From the NCBI GenBank assembly GCA_964450405.1, contig CAYVCQ010000022.1, forward strand, positions 1-64,000: a DNA stretch of 64,000 nt, written 5' to 3'. A program made the translations under genes and the position numbers. This DNA is from WRGT01 sp964450405 (GTDB lineage Bacteria; Spirochaetota; UBA4802; UBA5550). Below, in pieces: positions 1 to 8,896 of the stretch. Every line of letters begins with the position of its first letter. The stretch's first letter is position 1. The notes under the pieces were generated by a model. That model saw nothing but the letters and a program-made list of their open reading frames with translations. It had not been told where the DNA came from and did no database searches.

Positions 1-441
1 GGTCGCTTTAATTATCGGAAACTGCCATCAGACACAATTATTTGCACACTACCTAGGAATGTAAATTATACCAACATTCCGGGATGAACTAGATATATTT
101 AGTAAAAATTTTTATCTTGAGGTAATATATCATATGTGATTTAGCTTGAGTTACTGTCATGCTGAGCCTGTCGAAGCATAGCATTTGACGTATTACCCTT
201 CGACGGGCTCAGGGTGACGTTGCACAAAATATACAATTATTGCTTATTGCTGCCGTAAACAGGCAACGATTTATTATAAAAGGGGCATGTGAGATGTCTC
301 CAAAAAAAATTCGCTGCCGGGTAAACAAATTGCATGAAAATTGATATTGCTTGACATTCTTTTTAATACAGCCGATTCTCATGTAAACTGCTTATCTCGA
401 TGAGTTGCAGGATTCAGACTTTATTAAAAAGAACAGGATCT
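1..441. other. Intergenic region before first lipoprotein gene
   Basis: No convincing gene is visible here. It holds an inverted pair of the dispersed TGAGCCTGTCGAAG repeat (156-219) and a TTGACA hexamer at 351-356. That hexamer could be the -35 of the lipoprotein gene that follows, although the -10 region around 374-379 is weak. Confidence 0.5.
156..219. repeat. Dispersed palindromic repeat, family A (copy 1)
   Basis: Two inverted units carry the core CTGAGCCTGTCGAAG and its complement CTTCGACGGGCTCAG, each flanked by GTCA or TGAC, about 16 bases apart. The same units recur at 52528-52600 and 59084-59185, with a partial copy near 9300. They are all intergenic and can form hairpins, which fits a REP/MITE-like dispersed repeat. 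Confidence 0.8.
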
Positions 442-1203
442 ATGAAAGAAATAAATAACAGGATAATTGATGCAGTACAAAGCAAAAAAACCGGAATAGT
501 TTTACTATTCTGTATTGTTACGATGCTTTCATGCACCTCGGTAAATATCTCCCCCGATCAGAATCTTAATGAACAGATGAAGGGTGAGAACAGAATCATG
601 AAAAAGAATCTCACTCTGGCTGTAAGAGAGAACAGTGTATTGAAAGATGAGAATATTCAGTACAAGAATGACAACAGCAGACTTAAAACCCGTGTTAAAC
701 TTCTTGAATCGGAAATGGAATCCCTGAAAAAAAAATATGATCAGGATTTAGCTCTTCTTAATGAAAAATATGAAAACCTCAATAAAAAGAATATGATACT
801 TGAACAGGAGAGCTCTTCCAAAATACAGGAACTCACCACTGTAAGTAAAGCCATGGAAGAGAAGATGACTAAAGATATTTTAAAGCTCAGCGAGAATATC
901 AGAAATCAGGAGGAGAAATTCAACAAGGAACGGGCTGCTGTTGAGTTGGCATTCTCTGCAAAAGAGCAGGATTATCAGAAACAGCTGGCTCAACTGAAAA
1001 AGGATCTGCTGGCATCGAATATGGAGATAGAGTCCTTCAAATCTAAAATTGCCGAGTCGGAATCAAATCTCGCATCTGCAAAAGCGGAACTGCGAAAGCA
1101 GGAGGAATCAAATCTGGATCTGAAAAAGAAAATTGATTCCATAACAAAGGCAAATGATGAGAAAAAAGATGATGCTCCGGTAAATGGTAAAGGAACTCCC
1201 TGA
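442..1203 (+). CDS. Coiled-coil lipoprotein
   Basis: Predicted envelope lipoprotein of about 253 residues. A Lys-Lys n-region, a hydrophobic stretch and a lipobox ending in LSC-TS indicate signal peptidase II processing near residue 31. The rest is almost entirely charged heptad-like sequence rich in Lys, Glu, Asn and Leu (long coiled coil), ending in a low-complexity Lys/Asp/Pro/Gly tail. An in-frame ATG at 400 would add 14 residues; 442 is preferred because a normal-length signal sequence follows and AGGA lies just upstream. The stop overlaps the next gene's start (TGATG), so the two are probably co-translated. No enzymatic domain is recognised; a structural or scaffold role is inferred. 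Confidence 0.7.
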   Translation: MKEINNRIIDAVQSKKTGIVLLFCIVTMLSCTSVNISPDQNLNEQMKGENRIMKKNLTLAVRENSVLKDENIQYKNDNSRLKTRVKLLESEMESLKKKYDQDLALLNEKYENLNKKNMILEQESSSKIQELTTVSKAMEEKMTKDILKLSENIRNQEEKFNKERAAVELAFSAKEQDYQKQLAQLKKDLLASNMEIESFKSKIAESESNLASAKAELRKQEESNLDLKKKIDSITKANDEKKDDAPVNGKGTP

Positions 1204-3350
1204 TGTTTCATAAATCTGATTTTTCATTGAGCCGTAAAAAACTCTTTGCATTGTTAATTGTTATATCAGCTGCATTTCAGATATTTCCGCTGCGAGACCT
1301 TCACGCTGAAACAAAACTGACACTGCTGCTTACGTCAAATCTCCAGGGACGATTCAGCAATGTGAAGGAAGATCAGGATGAGAATGATCCGATGCTCATT
1401 CTGGCTCAATCCATAATAAAAGAAAAAGAAAAATCACGATTTGATTTCTATTTGGATCTTGGCAATGCATTCTATCCCGGTTCTATTTCGAGATACAGTT
1501 ACGGTTCCGTAATGATGGATTTTTTCACATACTTCAACTGCGAGGCTACTCTCATATCATCAAGGGATATAATTCTGGGGCTCTCCAATCTTGAATTTCT
1601 TGCCAGGGGGAAAACTGAGAAGATGCTCTCGGCGAATATCACCAGGGATAACCAGCCGGTTTTCACGCCGTATATTATTTTAAAACACTCCGGAAAAAAA
1701 ATAGGCATTATCGGCGTTTCTTCAAGCGACGGTCTCATTGATATAGCTGATAAAAAAGTTCTCAATATTTCCTTCAGCGAATACCGTGAATCGATTAAAG
1801 ATAAAGCTCTGCAGCTTAAGAAGGATGGATGCGATAACCTGATACTTCTTTCCGGTCTGTCATATAGAAACAATCTTGAACTGATGAAGGATATACCTGA
1901 GGTAAATCTTATCATAAGCGGCGGTGATTCTACGGGGAGTCTCTTCTCTGTTCCATCTTCACGTGTGGATCTTCAGTGGGGAAGATCGATTGTTACTCTG
2001 CTGGAGAATGATGGATATTACAAACTTGATCTCAACCTTGGCGATGGTGTTAGCGTCACATCAATGAACTTTGTAAAGACTATAAGGTATAAAACCTCTG
2101 ATCCGGCGTACGAGGAGTTCAGCAGCAGACTTTCACTCTGGAAGGATAAATTTAAAGAGGAGGAGGGACACCTTGTCGCAGAGAATACCACAACAGCGCC
2201 GGTAACAGATGAATCAGTTGCAAATATGCTGAGACACAGATACAGGAGCGAGATAGGAATTGTGGAGAAATATTCGGTACTTCCGCAGACTCTTGCCGGA
2301 CCGTTGTATTATTCCACTATAATGTCTCTGATAAATAATGATTACCCGATTTTCACTTACAGATTAAGCGGAGCAGATCTTAAAATAGTTGAGGCAAACA
2401 GCGGCGAACTGGTTATTACCGGTCTTGATAAGGGGAGAGTGCAGAATTACCCTGTTTCGGATGAGCGGACATACAGCATATGTTCAACACAGCTTGTGTA
2501 TGATAAAATAACAAGAATACTGCGGAAGCAGATTGAGTACAGTAATACCTGGAAGACTCTGCAGGATGAAATTGAAGATGATCTTAAAACAGAGAAGAGT
2601 CTTACATACGGAAACTTCGATTACCTTGATAATCGTTTCAGAATGCTTCTTGATATATCGCTATCCAATTTTTATGACCGGTCAATAGTTGTGAAGGGGG
2701 ATAATATCGATTCACCTCCAGGCCAGCCGTCAAAGACTTACCGTAGATGGGGAATGGAGGACACTGTAAATATAACAATCTACAACAGATATAATCAGCT
2801 TATTCTTACACCATATATATATTTTATAAAACAGAGAGAGGAATACTTACAAAATCTTCTCAGGGGAACCCTTGTATATACCTTTAACCCGAACAGTATA
2901 CTCAGGCCATACCATAAATCGCAGATTGACACAGTACTTGTTAAAGTGGATCAAAGACCTATTCTTGCCAGGGAGACCATTGGAGCATCGCTGAATACTG
3001 AAAGAGTAACAGGGAAACTTGGTGCCGGTTTTGAGAAACAGGTGCAGTATCCCGACAATCCAAGGCTTTACGGTATTGAAGCATTGCTCGATGTTAATTT
3101 CCCATTCACTAATGAGCTTTCATATTCTCTTAAGCTCGACTCGTTTATATCACAAAACAGCCGGTATTCAAATGAACTTAAAGCCCGCACTGAAATAACA
3201 AATGCTCTTACCTACAATATTAACACACTGCTGGGTGTATCACTAAAATACAAGTGGTTTCATTTATACTCCAAGGAGCTGGGGGAGTCGTACGAATACT
3301 CTCAAACACTGATTTCAATTAATCTGAAAACAGATTTTAAACTATTTTAA
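1203..3350 (+). CDS. Degenerate 5'-nucleotidase-like envelope protein with barrel-like C-terminus
   Basis: 715 residues with a signal peptide ending near LHA (residue 35). Residues ~38-270 follow the metallophosphatase fold of UshA-type 5'-nucleotidases and ~335-450 resemble their C-terminal substrate domain. The metal ligands are gone: the first motif reads TSNLQGR (44-50) where TNDxHG is expected, the second reads DLGNAF (85-90) for DxGD, and SSRDIILG stands where GNHEFD is expected. The last ~190 residues are beta-rich and end in Phe (KLF), as in outer-membrane barrels. It is therefore probably a non-catalytic binding or structural protein anchored at the outer membrane. It is coupled by a TGATG overlap to the coiled-coil lipoprotein upstream. 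The fold is fairly secure; barrel and loss of activity are inferred. Confidence 0.6.
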   Translation: MFHKSDFSLSRKKLFALLIVISAAFQIFPLRDLHAETKLTLLLTSNLQGRFSNVKEDQDENDPMLILAQSIIKEKEKSRFDFYLDLGNAFYPGSISRYSYGSVMMDFFTYFNCEATLISSRDIILGLSNLEFLARGKTEKMLSANITRDNQPVFTPYIILKHSGKKIGIIGVSSSDGLIDIADKKVLNISFSEYRESIKDKALQLKKDGCDNLILLSGLSYRNNLELMKDIPEVNLIISGGDSTGSLFSVPSSRVDLQWGRSIVTLLENDGYYKLDLNLGDGVSVTSMNFVKTIRYKTSDPAYEEFSSRLSLWKDKFKEEEGHLVAENTTTAPVTDESVANMLRHRYRSEIGIVEKYSVLPQTLAGPLYYSTIMSLINNDYPIFTYRLSGADLKIVEANSGELVITGLDKGRVQNYPVSDERTYSICSTQLVYDKITRILRKQIEYSNTWKTLQDEIEDDLKTEKSLTYGNFDYLDNRFRMLLDISLSNFYDRSIVVKGDNIDSPPGQPSKTYRRWGMEDTVNITIYNRYNQLILTPYIYFIKQREEYLQNLLRGTLVYTFNPNSILRPYHKSQIDTVLVKVDQRPILARETIGASLNTERVTGKLGAGFEKQVQYPDNPRLYGIEALLDVNFPFTNELSYSLKLDSFISQNSRYSNELKARTEITNALTYNINTLLGVSLKYKWFHLYSKELGESYEYSQTLISINLKTDFKLF

Positions 3351-3513
3351 CTCACACTCACGGTGCGTTGCAGTGCTGCCCCTGATGTTTCTCACTATTT
3401 GCCGTAACAGTTGGAATTATTTTAAATAATTATTGACCGCGGAGGTATTGCCGGTATTATCGATTGAATATAGCGCTTACCACTGTATATATTATAAGGA
3501 TATGGAGATGTTT

Positions 3514-3987
3514 ATGAAAAATTTTATAATGGTTGTACTCGTCGCAGCATTTGCCTTCGTAGCTATGCCGGCTCTGCATGCAGCTGATTCTGCAGAAGGA
3601 TATTGGAAGAGCATAGATGAAACAGGCAAAGTAACCGCCTTCTGGAAAATGTGGGTTGATGGAGATGAGCTTAAAGGAACTATTGTTAAAGTTCCCGGTC
3701 AGGCTGACTCTACACTTTGTACCGAGTGCAAAAAAGACTCTGCCGGATTCTATAATAAGTCTATTATCGGAACAACATGGATGTGGGGATTCAAGAAAGA
3801 TGGAGACAAGTGGAAAAGAGGAAAGATTGTTGATTGCGGTAAAGGTGATGTTTACTGGGCATCAGTTACTGTTATAAATGGTGGTAATTCTGTTGAGATG
3901 AAGGGTTCAATTGACAGATGGGGAATGCTTGGAAAGAAACAGGTATGGAAAAGATCATCAGAAGCTGAAGCAAAAGCTGCAAAGTAA
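3514..3987 (+). CDS. DUF2147 family secreted protein
   Basis: About 157 residues after start choice. The signal peptide ends ALHA-AD, and the mature part opens EGYWKSIDETGK, typical of DUF2147 proteins (single small beta-rich domain, periplasmic, function unknown). A Cys pair (CTECKK) in the middle may form a disulfide or bind metal. ATG codons at 3502, 3508 and 3514 are all in frame; 3514 has GGAG six bases upstream, while AAGGA seven bases before 3508 makes that start plausible too. It is monocistronic and followed at once by a strong terminator. Confidence 0.7.
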   Translation: MKNFIMVVLVAAFAFVAMPALHAADSAEGYWKSIDETGKVTAFWKMWVDGDELKGTIVKVPGQADSTLCTECKKDSAGFYNKSIIGTTWMWGFKKDGDKWKRGKIVDCGKGDVYWASVTVINGGNSVEMKGSIDRWGMLGKKQVWKRSSEAEAKAAK

Positions 3988-4013
3988 TAGTTATACATAA
4001 TCTGATAAAAAAG

Positions 4014-4039
4014 CTGCCCGGAAACGGGCAGTTTTTTTT
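4014..4039 (+). terminator. Rho-independent terminator after DUF2147 gene
   Basis: CTGCCCG-GAAA-CGGGCAG forms a perfect 7-bp stem with a GNRA-type tetraloop, followed directly by eight T residues. Confidence 0.92.
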
Positions 4040-4199
4040 GTAAGAGCTCATAAACTGAAGGCTAAATGGCTTAATCGAACTAAAATATCCTCTTTTAAAT
4101 CTTAAAAAATTGATACTTTATTATTAAATATGCCGATTATATGGAAGAGTGATTTTTAAAATCAGCATCAGTATGTAAAATTAGACAGGAAGTTATATT

Positions 4200-5000
4200 A
4201 TGAATAAAATGCCTGATACTTCAACCATTATAGGGGTTGCCGGCGGGTTTGCGGTTCTAATCCTCGGTTTTATTCTTGAGGGTGGTTCTGTGCCGGCTCT
4301 CTTTTCTGCGAGTTCACTGGTAATTATTCTCGGAGGAACATCCGGGACTCTTATTGCCTCGTTTGATATGAAAACATTTTTAAGTGTCGGTGCATATTTT
4401 GCTTCTTCCATGAAAGCTGCAGATGGTCCATCGCAGAACCTGGTTATAGAGCTTATATCCTTTGCTGAAAAAGCAAGGAGAGAGGGTCTGCTGGTATTGG
4501 AAGATGAAGTTGATAAACTTGAAGATCCATTTGAAGCGAAGGGTTTAAAAATGATGGTCGACGGGGTAGATCCCGAGCTATTGCGCAGTATCCTCGAAAA
4601 AGATATTGAACTCTTTGAAGAAAGAAAAAAATATGAAGCCTCGGTTTTTGATGCAGCTGGAGGATTTTCACCTACGATGGGAATTATCGGAACGGTTATG
4701 GGACTTGTTCTTGTTCTTGGAAACCTTGGTGGAAATGCATCAGAACTTGGTCATTCCATTGCGGCTGCGTTTATTGCTACTCTTTACGGAATCTGTTTTG
4801 CCAATGTTTTCTGGCTCCCGGTCGGTTTAAAGCTTAAAAAGAAACTGAAGGAAGAGGTAATGAGGCTTGAGATGATCATGGAGGGTGTTATTGCGATTCA
4901 GGCTGGTGAAAATCCATCACTTATAAAAGAACGCCTTAGCGCATATCTTAATCCTGCTGATTTAAAAGAACTGCAGCAGAGCAGTAAAAACGCTGAATGA
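4200..5000 (+). CDS. motA: Flagellar motor stator protein MotA
   Basis: Proton- or sodium-channel subunit of the flagellar stator, inner membrane. 266 residues with four membrane segments: two near the N-terminus (residues ~9-28, 34-52) and two after the cytoplasmic loop (~155-175, 185-208). The conserved prolines of the torque and channel region are present in FSPTMGIIGTVMGL and FWLPVGLKL. AGGAAG precedes the ATG by about six bases. It is 12 bases upstream of motB and forms a two-gene operon with it. No other flagellar genes are in the window, so the stator pair is separate from the main flagellar operons here. Confidence 0.96.
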   Translation: MNKMPDTSTIIGVAGGFAVLILGFILEGGSVPALFSASSLVIILGGTSGTLIASFDMKTFLSVGAYFASSMKAADGPSQNLVIELISFAEKARREGLLVLEDEVDKLEDPFEAKGLKMMVDGVDPELLRSILEKDIELFEERKKYEASVFDAAGGFSPTMGIIGTVMGLVLVLGNLGGNASELGHSIAAAFIATLYGICFANVFWLPVGLKLKKKLKEEVMRLEMIMEGVIAIQAGENPSLIKERLSAYLNPADLKELQQSSKNAE

Positions 5001-5012
5001 TGGAGATAGATT

Positions 5013-5819
5013 ATGAGCCGCAAAAAAGGTGAACATGAAAAGGAGAATGCCGAACGGTGGCTCCTTACATATGCTGATATGATTACTCTGCTTATGCTGT
5101 TTTTTATAGTTCTTTATTCAATGAGTAACGCGGAAACCGCCAAGGTTCAGGCGTTGTCGGAGGAATTAAAGGCTGTTTTTGCCGGAGGCAACTGGGGTAT
5201 ATTTAACAACCTCGCCAAATCGCAGAAAAGAGGTATAGATAATTTCAGCGGAAGCGGGGGAATAGGGAGCAAGAATCCCTATCAGACAAAAAATACACAG
5301 CAGATTAAGGCTCTTACCGAGGCCAAGGAGCTTTTCAAACCGGAGATTAATTCAAAATATCTTCAGGTAACCATGGATGAAAGAGGTCTGGTGATTACAC
5401 TTACCGGTGATGTTTTTTTTGCAGGGGGAAGCGCCCATCTCGAGGATCCGGCCAGACCTGTTCTTGATAAAGTTGCGTCTTTGCTTAAGGCACTTCCTAA
5501 TTTTGTACGGATTGAGGGACACACTGATAGTTCAAAAATTTCTGTCGCTACTCCGGGAGAGAAATATGACTCAAACTGGGATCTCTCATCGGCAAGGAGT
5601 ATACGGATTCTAAGATATCTTGCAGAAGAGAATTTTGTAGATCCCCGAAAATTATCAGCAGTTGCCTTTGGAGAGTATAGACCTATAGATGATAATAATG
5701 TTCCCGAGGGAAGAGCTTATAACCGCAGGGTAGATATAGTTATACTGAATGAAAAACCTTTAACTGAGCAGATCAATTCGGATATTCCAAGACCTCTTCC
5801 TGATGAAGAGTGGAGATAA
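5013..5819 (+). CDS. motB: Flagellar motor stator protein MotB
   Basis: 268 residues. One membrane helix (about 17-40) carries the essential proton-binding aspartate, D22, in the motif LLTYADMITLLM. After a linker the C-terminal OmpA-like domain holds the peptidoglycan-binding signature EGHTDSS and a downstream LSSARS. It anchors the MotA4B2 stator to the cell wall. GGAG precedes the start. The D22 motif and domain order are intact, so it should be functional. Confidence 0.96.
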   Translation: MSRKKGEHEKENAERWLLTYADMITLLMLFFIVLYSMSNAETAKVQALSEELKAVFAGGNWGIFNNLAKSQKRGIDNFSGSGGIGSKNPYQTKNTQQIKALTEAKELFKPEINSKYLQVTMDERGLVITLTGDVFFAGGSAHLEDPARPVLDKVASLLKALPNFVRIEGHTDSSKISVATPGEKYDSNWDLSSARSIRILRYLAEENFVDPRKLSAVAFGEYRPIDDNNVPEGRAYNRRVDIVILNEKPLTEQINSDIPRPLPDEEWR

Positions 5820-5853
5820 ATTTATATAAAGATAGTCCGTCACTAATAAAACA

Positions 5854-5943
5854 ATAACTGCTCAAAACCGTAAGCAATTACTGTTTCCCCCGCGCCACCG
5901 GCGCGGGGGAAACGAATTTTATCACCGGTTTATGAGTAGTTAC
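5854..5943. repeat. Structured hairpin repeat, family C (copy 1)
   Basis: An inner near-perfect 14-bp stem (5883-5913, loop around ACC, core CGCGCC/GGCGCG) sits inside an outer imperfect inverted repeat, AACTGCTCAAAACCG against CGGTTTATGAGTAGTT. Similar elements lie at 21363-21449 and 27635-27714. It can also terminate motAB transcription. Confidence 0.75.
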
Positions 5944-5970
5944 TAATAACAATTTATATAAGAGGTTACT

Positions 5971-6363
5971 ATGTTGCCATTAAAAAAGAAGAGAGTATTT
6001 GTAATCTTTGATTATGTAAATGACGCCAAGCAGCTTGATTTTATCAGAGAGTATTCAAAAAAACCGGATTCACCAATCACAATCGTTGAGTATTCCGTAA
6101 AGTGGACACCGCCGGAAAAAGAATGGATTGAAACTCTAAAATATAAAATGGCACTGCTTGATCTGGTTATAGTTCTCACAGGGCCGACTACTTTTAAAGC
6201 TCATAATGTGCTGGAAGAGGTTGATGTTGCCTATAGTCTTGGTAAACCGATTTATCAGACATTAGGTGTGCAGTTTGGACATTTTAAACCGGTCCCTAAA
6301 GCCGGTAAGCTTCATATATGGAAATGGGAAAATTTCATAGAAGCCGTGGGAAGAGTCAAATAA
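5971..6363 (+). CDS. TIR-like domain protein (MTH538/ThsB-type)
   Basis: 130 residues, a stand-alone single domain. The opening strand RVFVIFDYVND, then LLDLVIVLTGPTT and an EVDVAYSLGKPIYQ helix-strand follow the flavodoxin-like TIR fold of the PF08937 family (MTH538, Thoeris ThsB). Members can be NAD-processing or signalling enzymes, often in antiphage defence. No ThsA-like or other effector gene is adjacent: upstream is motB, downstream a convergent PilZ-like gene. Function is therefore open. The fold is recognised from motif order only. RBS AGAGG about six bases upstream. Confidence 0.55.
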   Translation: MLPLKKKRVFVIFDYVNDAKQLDFIREYSKKPDSPITIVEYSVKWTPPEKEWIETLKYKMALLDLVIVLTGPTTFKAHNVLEEVDVAYSLGKPIYQTLGVQFGHFKPVPKAGKLHIWKWENFIEAVGRVK

Positions 6364-6387
6364 ATATACTCAAGCTATAATTCAGTT

Positions 6388-7536
6388 TTAAACATCAAAT
6401 AGTTTGCTTTCAAGAAAAGAGTATATAACTCTTTCTGCGGCATCGCTGATGTTCAAAAATTTTATATTATAGTAAAATGTTCCCGGTTGAGGTATATGTT
6501 TTTCACCGATAATTTTTATTGCGGTATGTATAGTAAAGCCTGAAATCTGAAAAGTAATTTCATTACCGTTTTCATGTTTGAGTTTTGTATCAAGTCTTAT
6601 AACAGCTTCTGTCTCATTTAATTTAAAAATGTCTGCTGTTAACTGAATCTTTTCTTCTCCGCCTGTTCCCGGCTTGCTGATTTCACAGGGTAAATTTACA
6701 TTAGTAAGCGGGAAGGGAACCGGTTCACCACGTTCCAGTTTATCAGGAAGATTAAGTTTGAGAAGTGATCCCTCGTGACTTATAATAGTTGAAGTAAATC
6801 TGTACTCCGCGTCTCCACCTCTGAAAAATATTGCATTCACATTCTCTCCTGCGATAAAATGCATCTCTTTTTCAGCAACAGTATTTATGATATATAGTAA
6901 TAAAGAATCATTTTCAGCCCGTTTCAGTTTACATATAAACCATTCCCCTTTTTCGGAGCTTATGGCAAGGAGTGTGTTTTTTTCCAGTTCAGAGGTAACT
7001 TGCAGAGGTCGTCTGTTGTCATTGCCATGATAAATCTGTTCATAGATTGTGATAATGTCACGGCATATAGTCTCAAGAGTATTATTGCCGGTATTGATTA
7101 CTTTAATATATTTGATAAAATTTTTAATGTATTTTTCATAAATTAATGGTTCTTCCATTAATCTTATGGCTTCTTCACGCTGGAGTATTTCAGTAATTCC
7201 CTTTAATATTTTAATCCTGTAATTATTAAGGCCTTTTTCTTTTGCTTTATACATGATAAGCTGCTGAACATATAACTGTTTCTGATTTTCACGGAATTCA
7301 ATATATTTTATTATTTTATAAACAGTATACACAACAATAATGATTAAACATACTATTATGAATGGGGATAAGAGACCTGAAATCAAATTCTGTAGAAGCT
7401 GGTCTGTTGTTAATAGTGTAGCAAAACCTCTTGATAACTCCCTGATTGAAGGTGTCCCGATTTCAGTATTCCTTTCCAGCGCAGATGCATTGATTGATGT
7501 TGCTAGAACAATTATGGTGTATAAAAAAGTTTTCAT
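6388..7536 (-). CDS. PilZ-like membrane protein, degenerate c-di-GMP motifs
   Basis: 382 residues. A signal-like hydrophobic N-terminus, a second membrane helix at about 52-75, a charged helical region to ~150, then two beta-rich domains arranged as in YcgR-type flagellar brakes (PilZN then PilZ), with the lead motif FFRGGDAEYRFTSTI. The c-di-GMP signature RxxxR is not intact (LERGEPVPF) and the D/NxSxxG motif is replaced by LNETEAVIRL, so binding may be lost. Its position one gene from motAB suggests, but does not prove, a motility link. Convergent with the TIR-like gene. Family assignment is moderate. Confidence 0.45.
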   Translation of the reverse strand: MKTFLYTIIVLATSINASALERNTEIGTPSIRELSRGFATLLTTDQLLQNLISGLLSPFIIVCLIIIVVYTVYKIIKYIEFRENQKQLYVQQLIMYKAKEKGLNNYRIKILKGITEILQREEAIRLMEEPLIYEKYIKNFIKYIKVINTGNNTLETICRDIITIYEQIYHGNDNRRPLQVTSELEKNTLLAISSEKGEWFICKLKRAENDSLLLYIINTVAEKEMHFIAGENVNAIFFRGGDAEYRFTSTIISHEGSLLKLNLPDKLERGEPVPFPLTNVNLPCEISKPGTGGEEKIQLTADIFKLNETEAVIRLDTKLKHENGNEITFQISGFTIHTAIKIIGEKHIPQPGTFYYNIKFLNISDAAERVIYSFLESKLFDV

Positions 7537-7742
7537 GATAAGCCATCCCTCTATCTGATAATCTTTTTTCTATTTATAAAATAGTATTTTTTGCCGGCTA
7601 ATCAAATTTTATTACAATCTTTTTCGAAAACACATTAACTTCCTATTCCTGGAATTGTTCAAAAGTATTGATAATCCGAACATATTATTATTAAACTGCA
7701 TAGCAGTTAATTCTTGACAAAAAATATTTATTCACCTGCATT

Positions 7743-8684
7743 ATGTCCATGAAATATACATTAAAAGATTTACAAGTTCTGACAGACAGCAGTTTGAAAT
7801 TTAAAAAACTTACCGAGATGTATCCTGATGAACTGGCTGCGGTAAATAAAGAGCTGAATAAATTATATAGTGAAAGCCGCAAGGAAGAGTTATATCAATA
7901 CATTCAGAATTTAAAGAATAAATCTGAATTTGCCATTGATAAGATCAATAAAAGCGGGAATAACCCCAAAACGATTAATGCATTTCTGCCGCATATACTT
8001 AAGGGAAGAATTGCCACACTGGCGCTTACGCAATACAATCTGGCTATACAGTCCGGACAGGTTTCCGGTAAAGTAAGGTTTTCTCTTTTAAACGGTTTCA
8101 TTCTTCAGAAACTTCTCTTCGAACACGATTTTGTAAGGAAGCCCGCATCTCTTAAACTCTTTCGATTAATCTGGCCGTTTATTACTCAGAAAAAAATATT
8201 AATTCCTCTGGTTAATAAAAAGGGAATATACTGTTTTTATACAAAAGAACTGATCAGCAGGCTCAGCAGCATAATAGGTAATAAAAAATGTATAGAAATT
8301 GGAGCCGGAGACGGCACTCTCTACAGATTCCTTAAACAAACCGGTTCAGATATAACGGCTTCGGATAATTTCAGTTGGACCGGTTATATAGATTACCCTG
8401 AATCAGTTGAAAGATTATCGGCAAAACAGGCAATTGAAAAACACAAACCGGAAGTAGTAATATGTTCATGGCCGCCTCCATGGAACGACTTTGAAAAACA
8501 TGTTTTTTCAGCACATAGTGTCAATCTCTATATAGTTATAGGGAGTACAAATGAAAATGCCAGCGGAAACAGGCAAGCGTATTCCTCCCAGAAAACATTT
8601 TCCATGACAGAAGATAAAAGTCTGGCATCATTAATTTTACCGCCCGGAACACATAACTCTGTATTTATATTTAAGCGGATATAA
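7743..8684 (+). CDS. SAM-dependent methyltransferase-like protein
   Basis: 313 residues. The C-terminal half has a class I Rossmann methyltransferase pattern: glycine-rich motif I CIEIGAGDGTL (183-193), an acidic/Asn stretch (SDNFSW) after strand 2, and VVICSWPPPWN at the motif IV position. The first ~170 residues are helical and of no recognised family. No good Shine-Dalgarno precedes the ATG, and a TTGACA (7714) lies unusually close, so a leaderless mRNA or a later start (ATG 7815) is possible. Substrate unknown. Confidence 0.6.
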   Translation: MSMKYTLKDLQVLTDSSLKFKKLTEMYPDELAAVNKELNKLYSESRKEELYQYIQNLKNKSEFAIDKINKSGNNPKTINAFLPHILKGRIATLALTQYNLAIQSGQVSGKVRFSLLNGFILQKLLFEHDFVRKPASLKLFRLIWPFITQKKILIPLVNKKGIYCFYTKELISRLSSIIGNKKCIEIGAGDGTLYRFLKQTGSDITASDNFSWTGYIDYPESVERLSAKQAIEKHKPEVVICSWPPPWNDFEKHVFSAHSVNLYIVIGSTNENASGNRQAYSSQKTFSMTEDKSLASLILPPGTHNSVFIFKRI

Positions 8685-8685
8685 G

Positions 8686-8784
8686 TAAATTAGAAGAGCT
8701 TGCAGAGAATTTCTCCGATGAGACGGGAATTGAATGTGATTTAGTAAAGTACCGCAGATCGAAAAGATAATTGGTAATGGTTTG
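8686..8784 (+). pseudogene. Decayed thioredoxin-like gene fragment
   Basis: About 90 bases align base by base with the interior of the intact thioredoxin gene at 9643-9740: the stretches GAGCTTGC, GATGAGA, ATTGAAT and GATTTAGTAAAG are shared in order, as are GAGATCGATAAGATAAT-like bases after them. Neither a start codon nor the CxxC region remains, and the frame is interrupted by TAA. It lies directly before the arsR promoter, so it is probably a relic of an earlier arsR-thioredoxin arrangement or a local duplication. Confidence 0.6.
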
Positions 8785-8846
8785 AGGTTTTTGTATAATA
8801 GATAATAAAAATCAGCCCAGAGATGAGGAGTTTTTATAAAAAAAGG

Positions 8847-8880
8847 TTGACTTTAGTTTTCTATTTGGCTAAATGGCAAA
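8847..8880 (+). promoter_or_regulatory. arsR promoter and ArsR operator
   Basis: TTGACT (8847-8852) is followed after 17 bases by a weak -10, TAAATG. Overlapping it is the imperfect palindrome TTTGGCTAAATGGCAAA (8864-8880). A closely related palindrome lies before the thioredoxin-permease genes at 9559-9574. This is what an autorepressing ArsR-family operator would look like. Confidence 0.6.
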
Positions 8881-8896
8881 GTAAGAAAGGTATAAT

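Noticed and set aside
7714..7742. Promoter TTGACA directly before the methyltransferase-like gene
   Set aside because: The -10 would fall on the start codon; kept only as a remark on a leaderless or later start.
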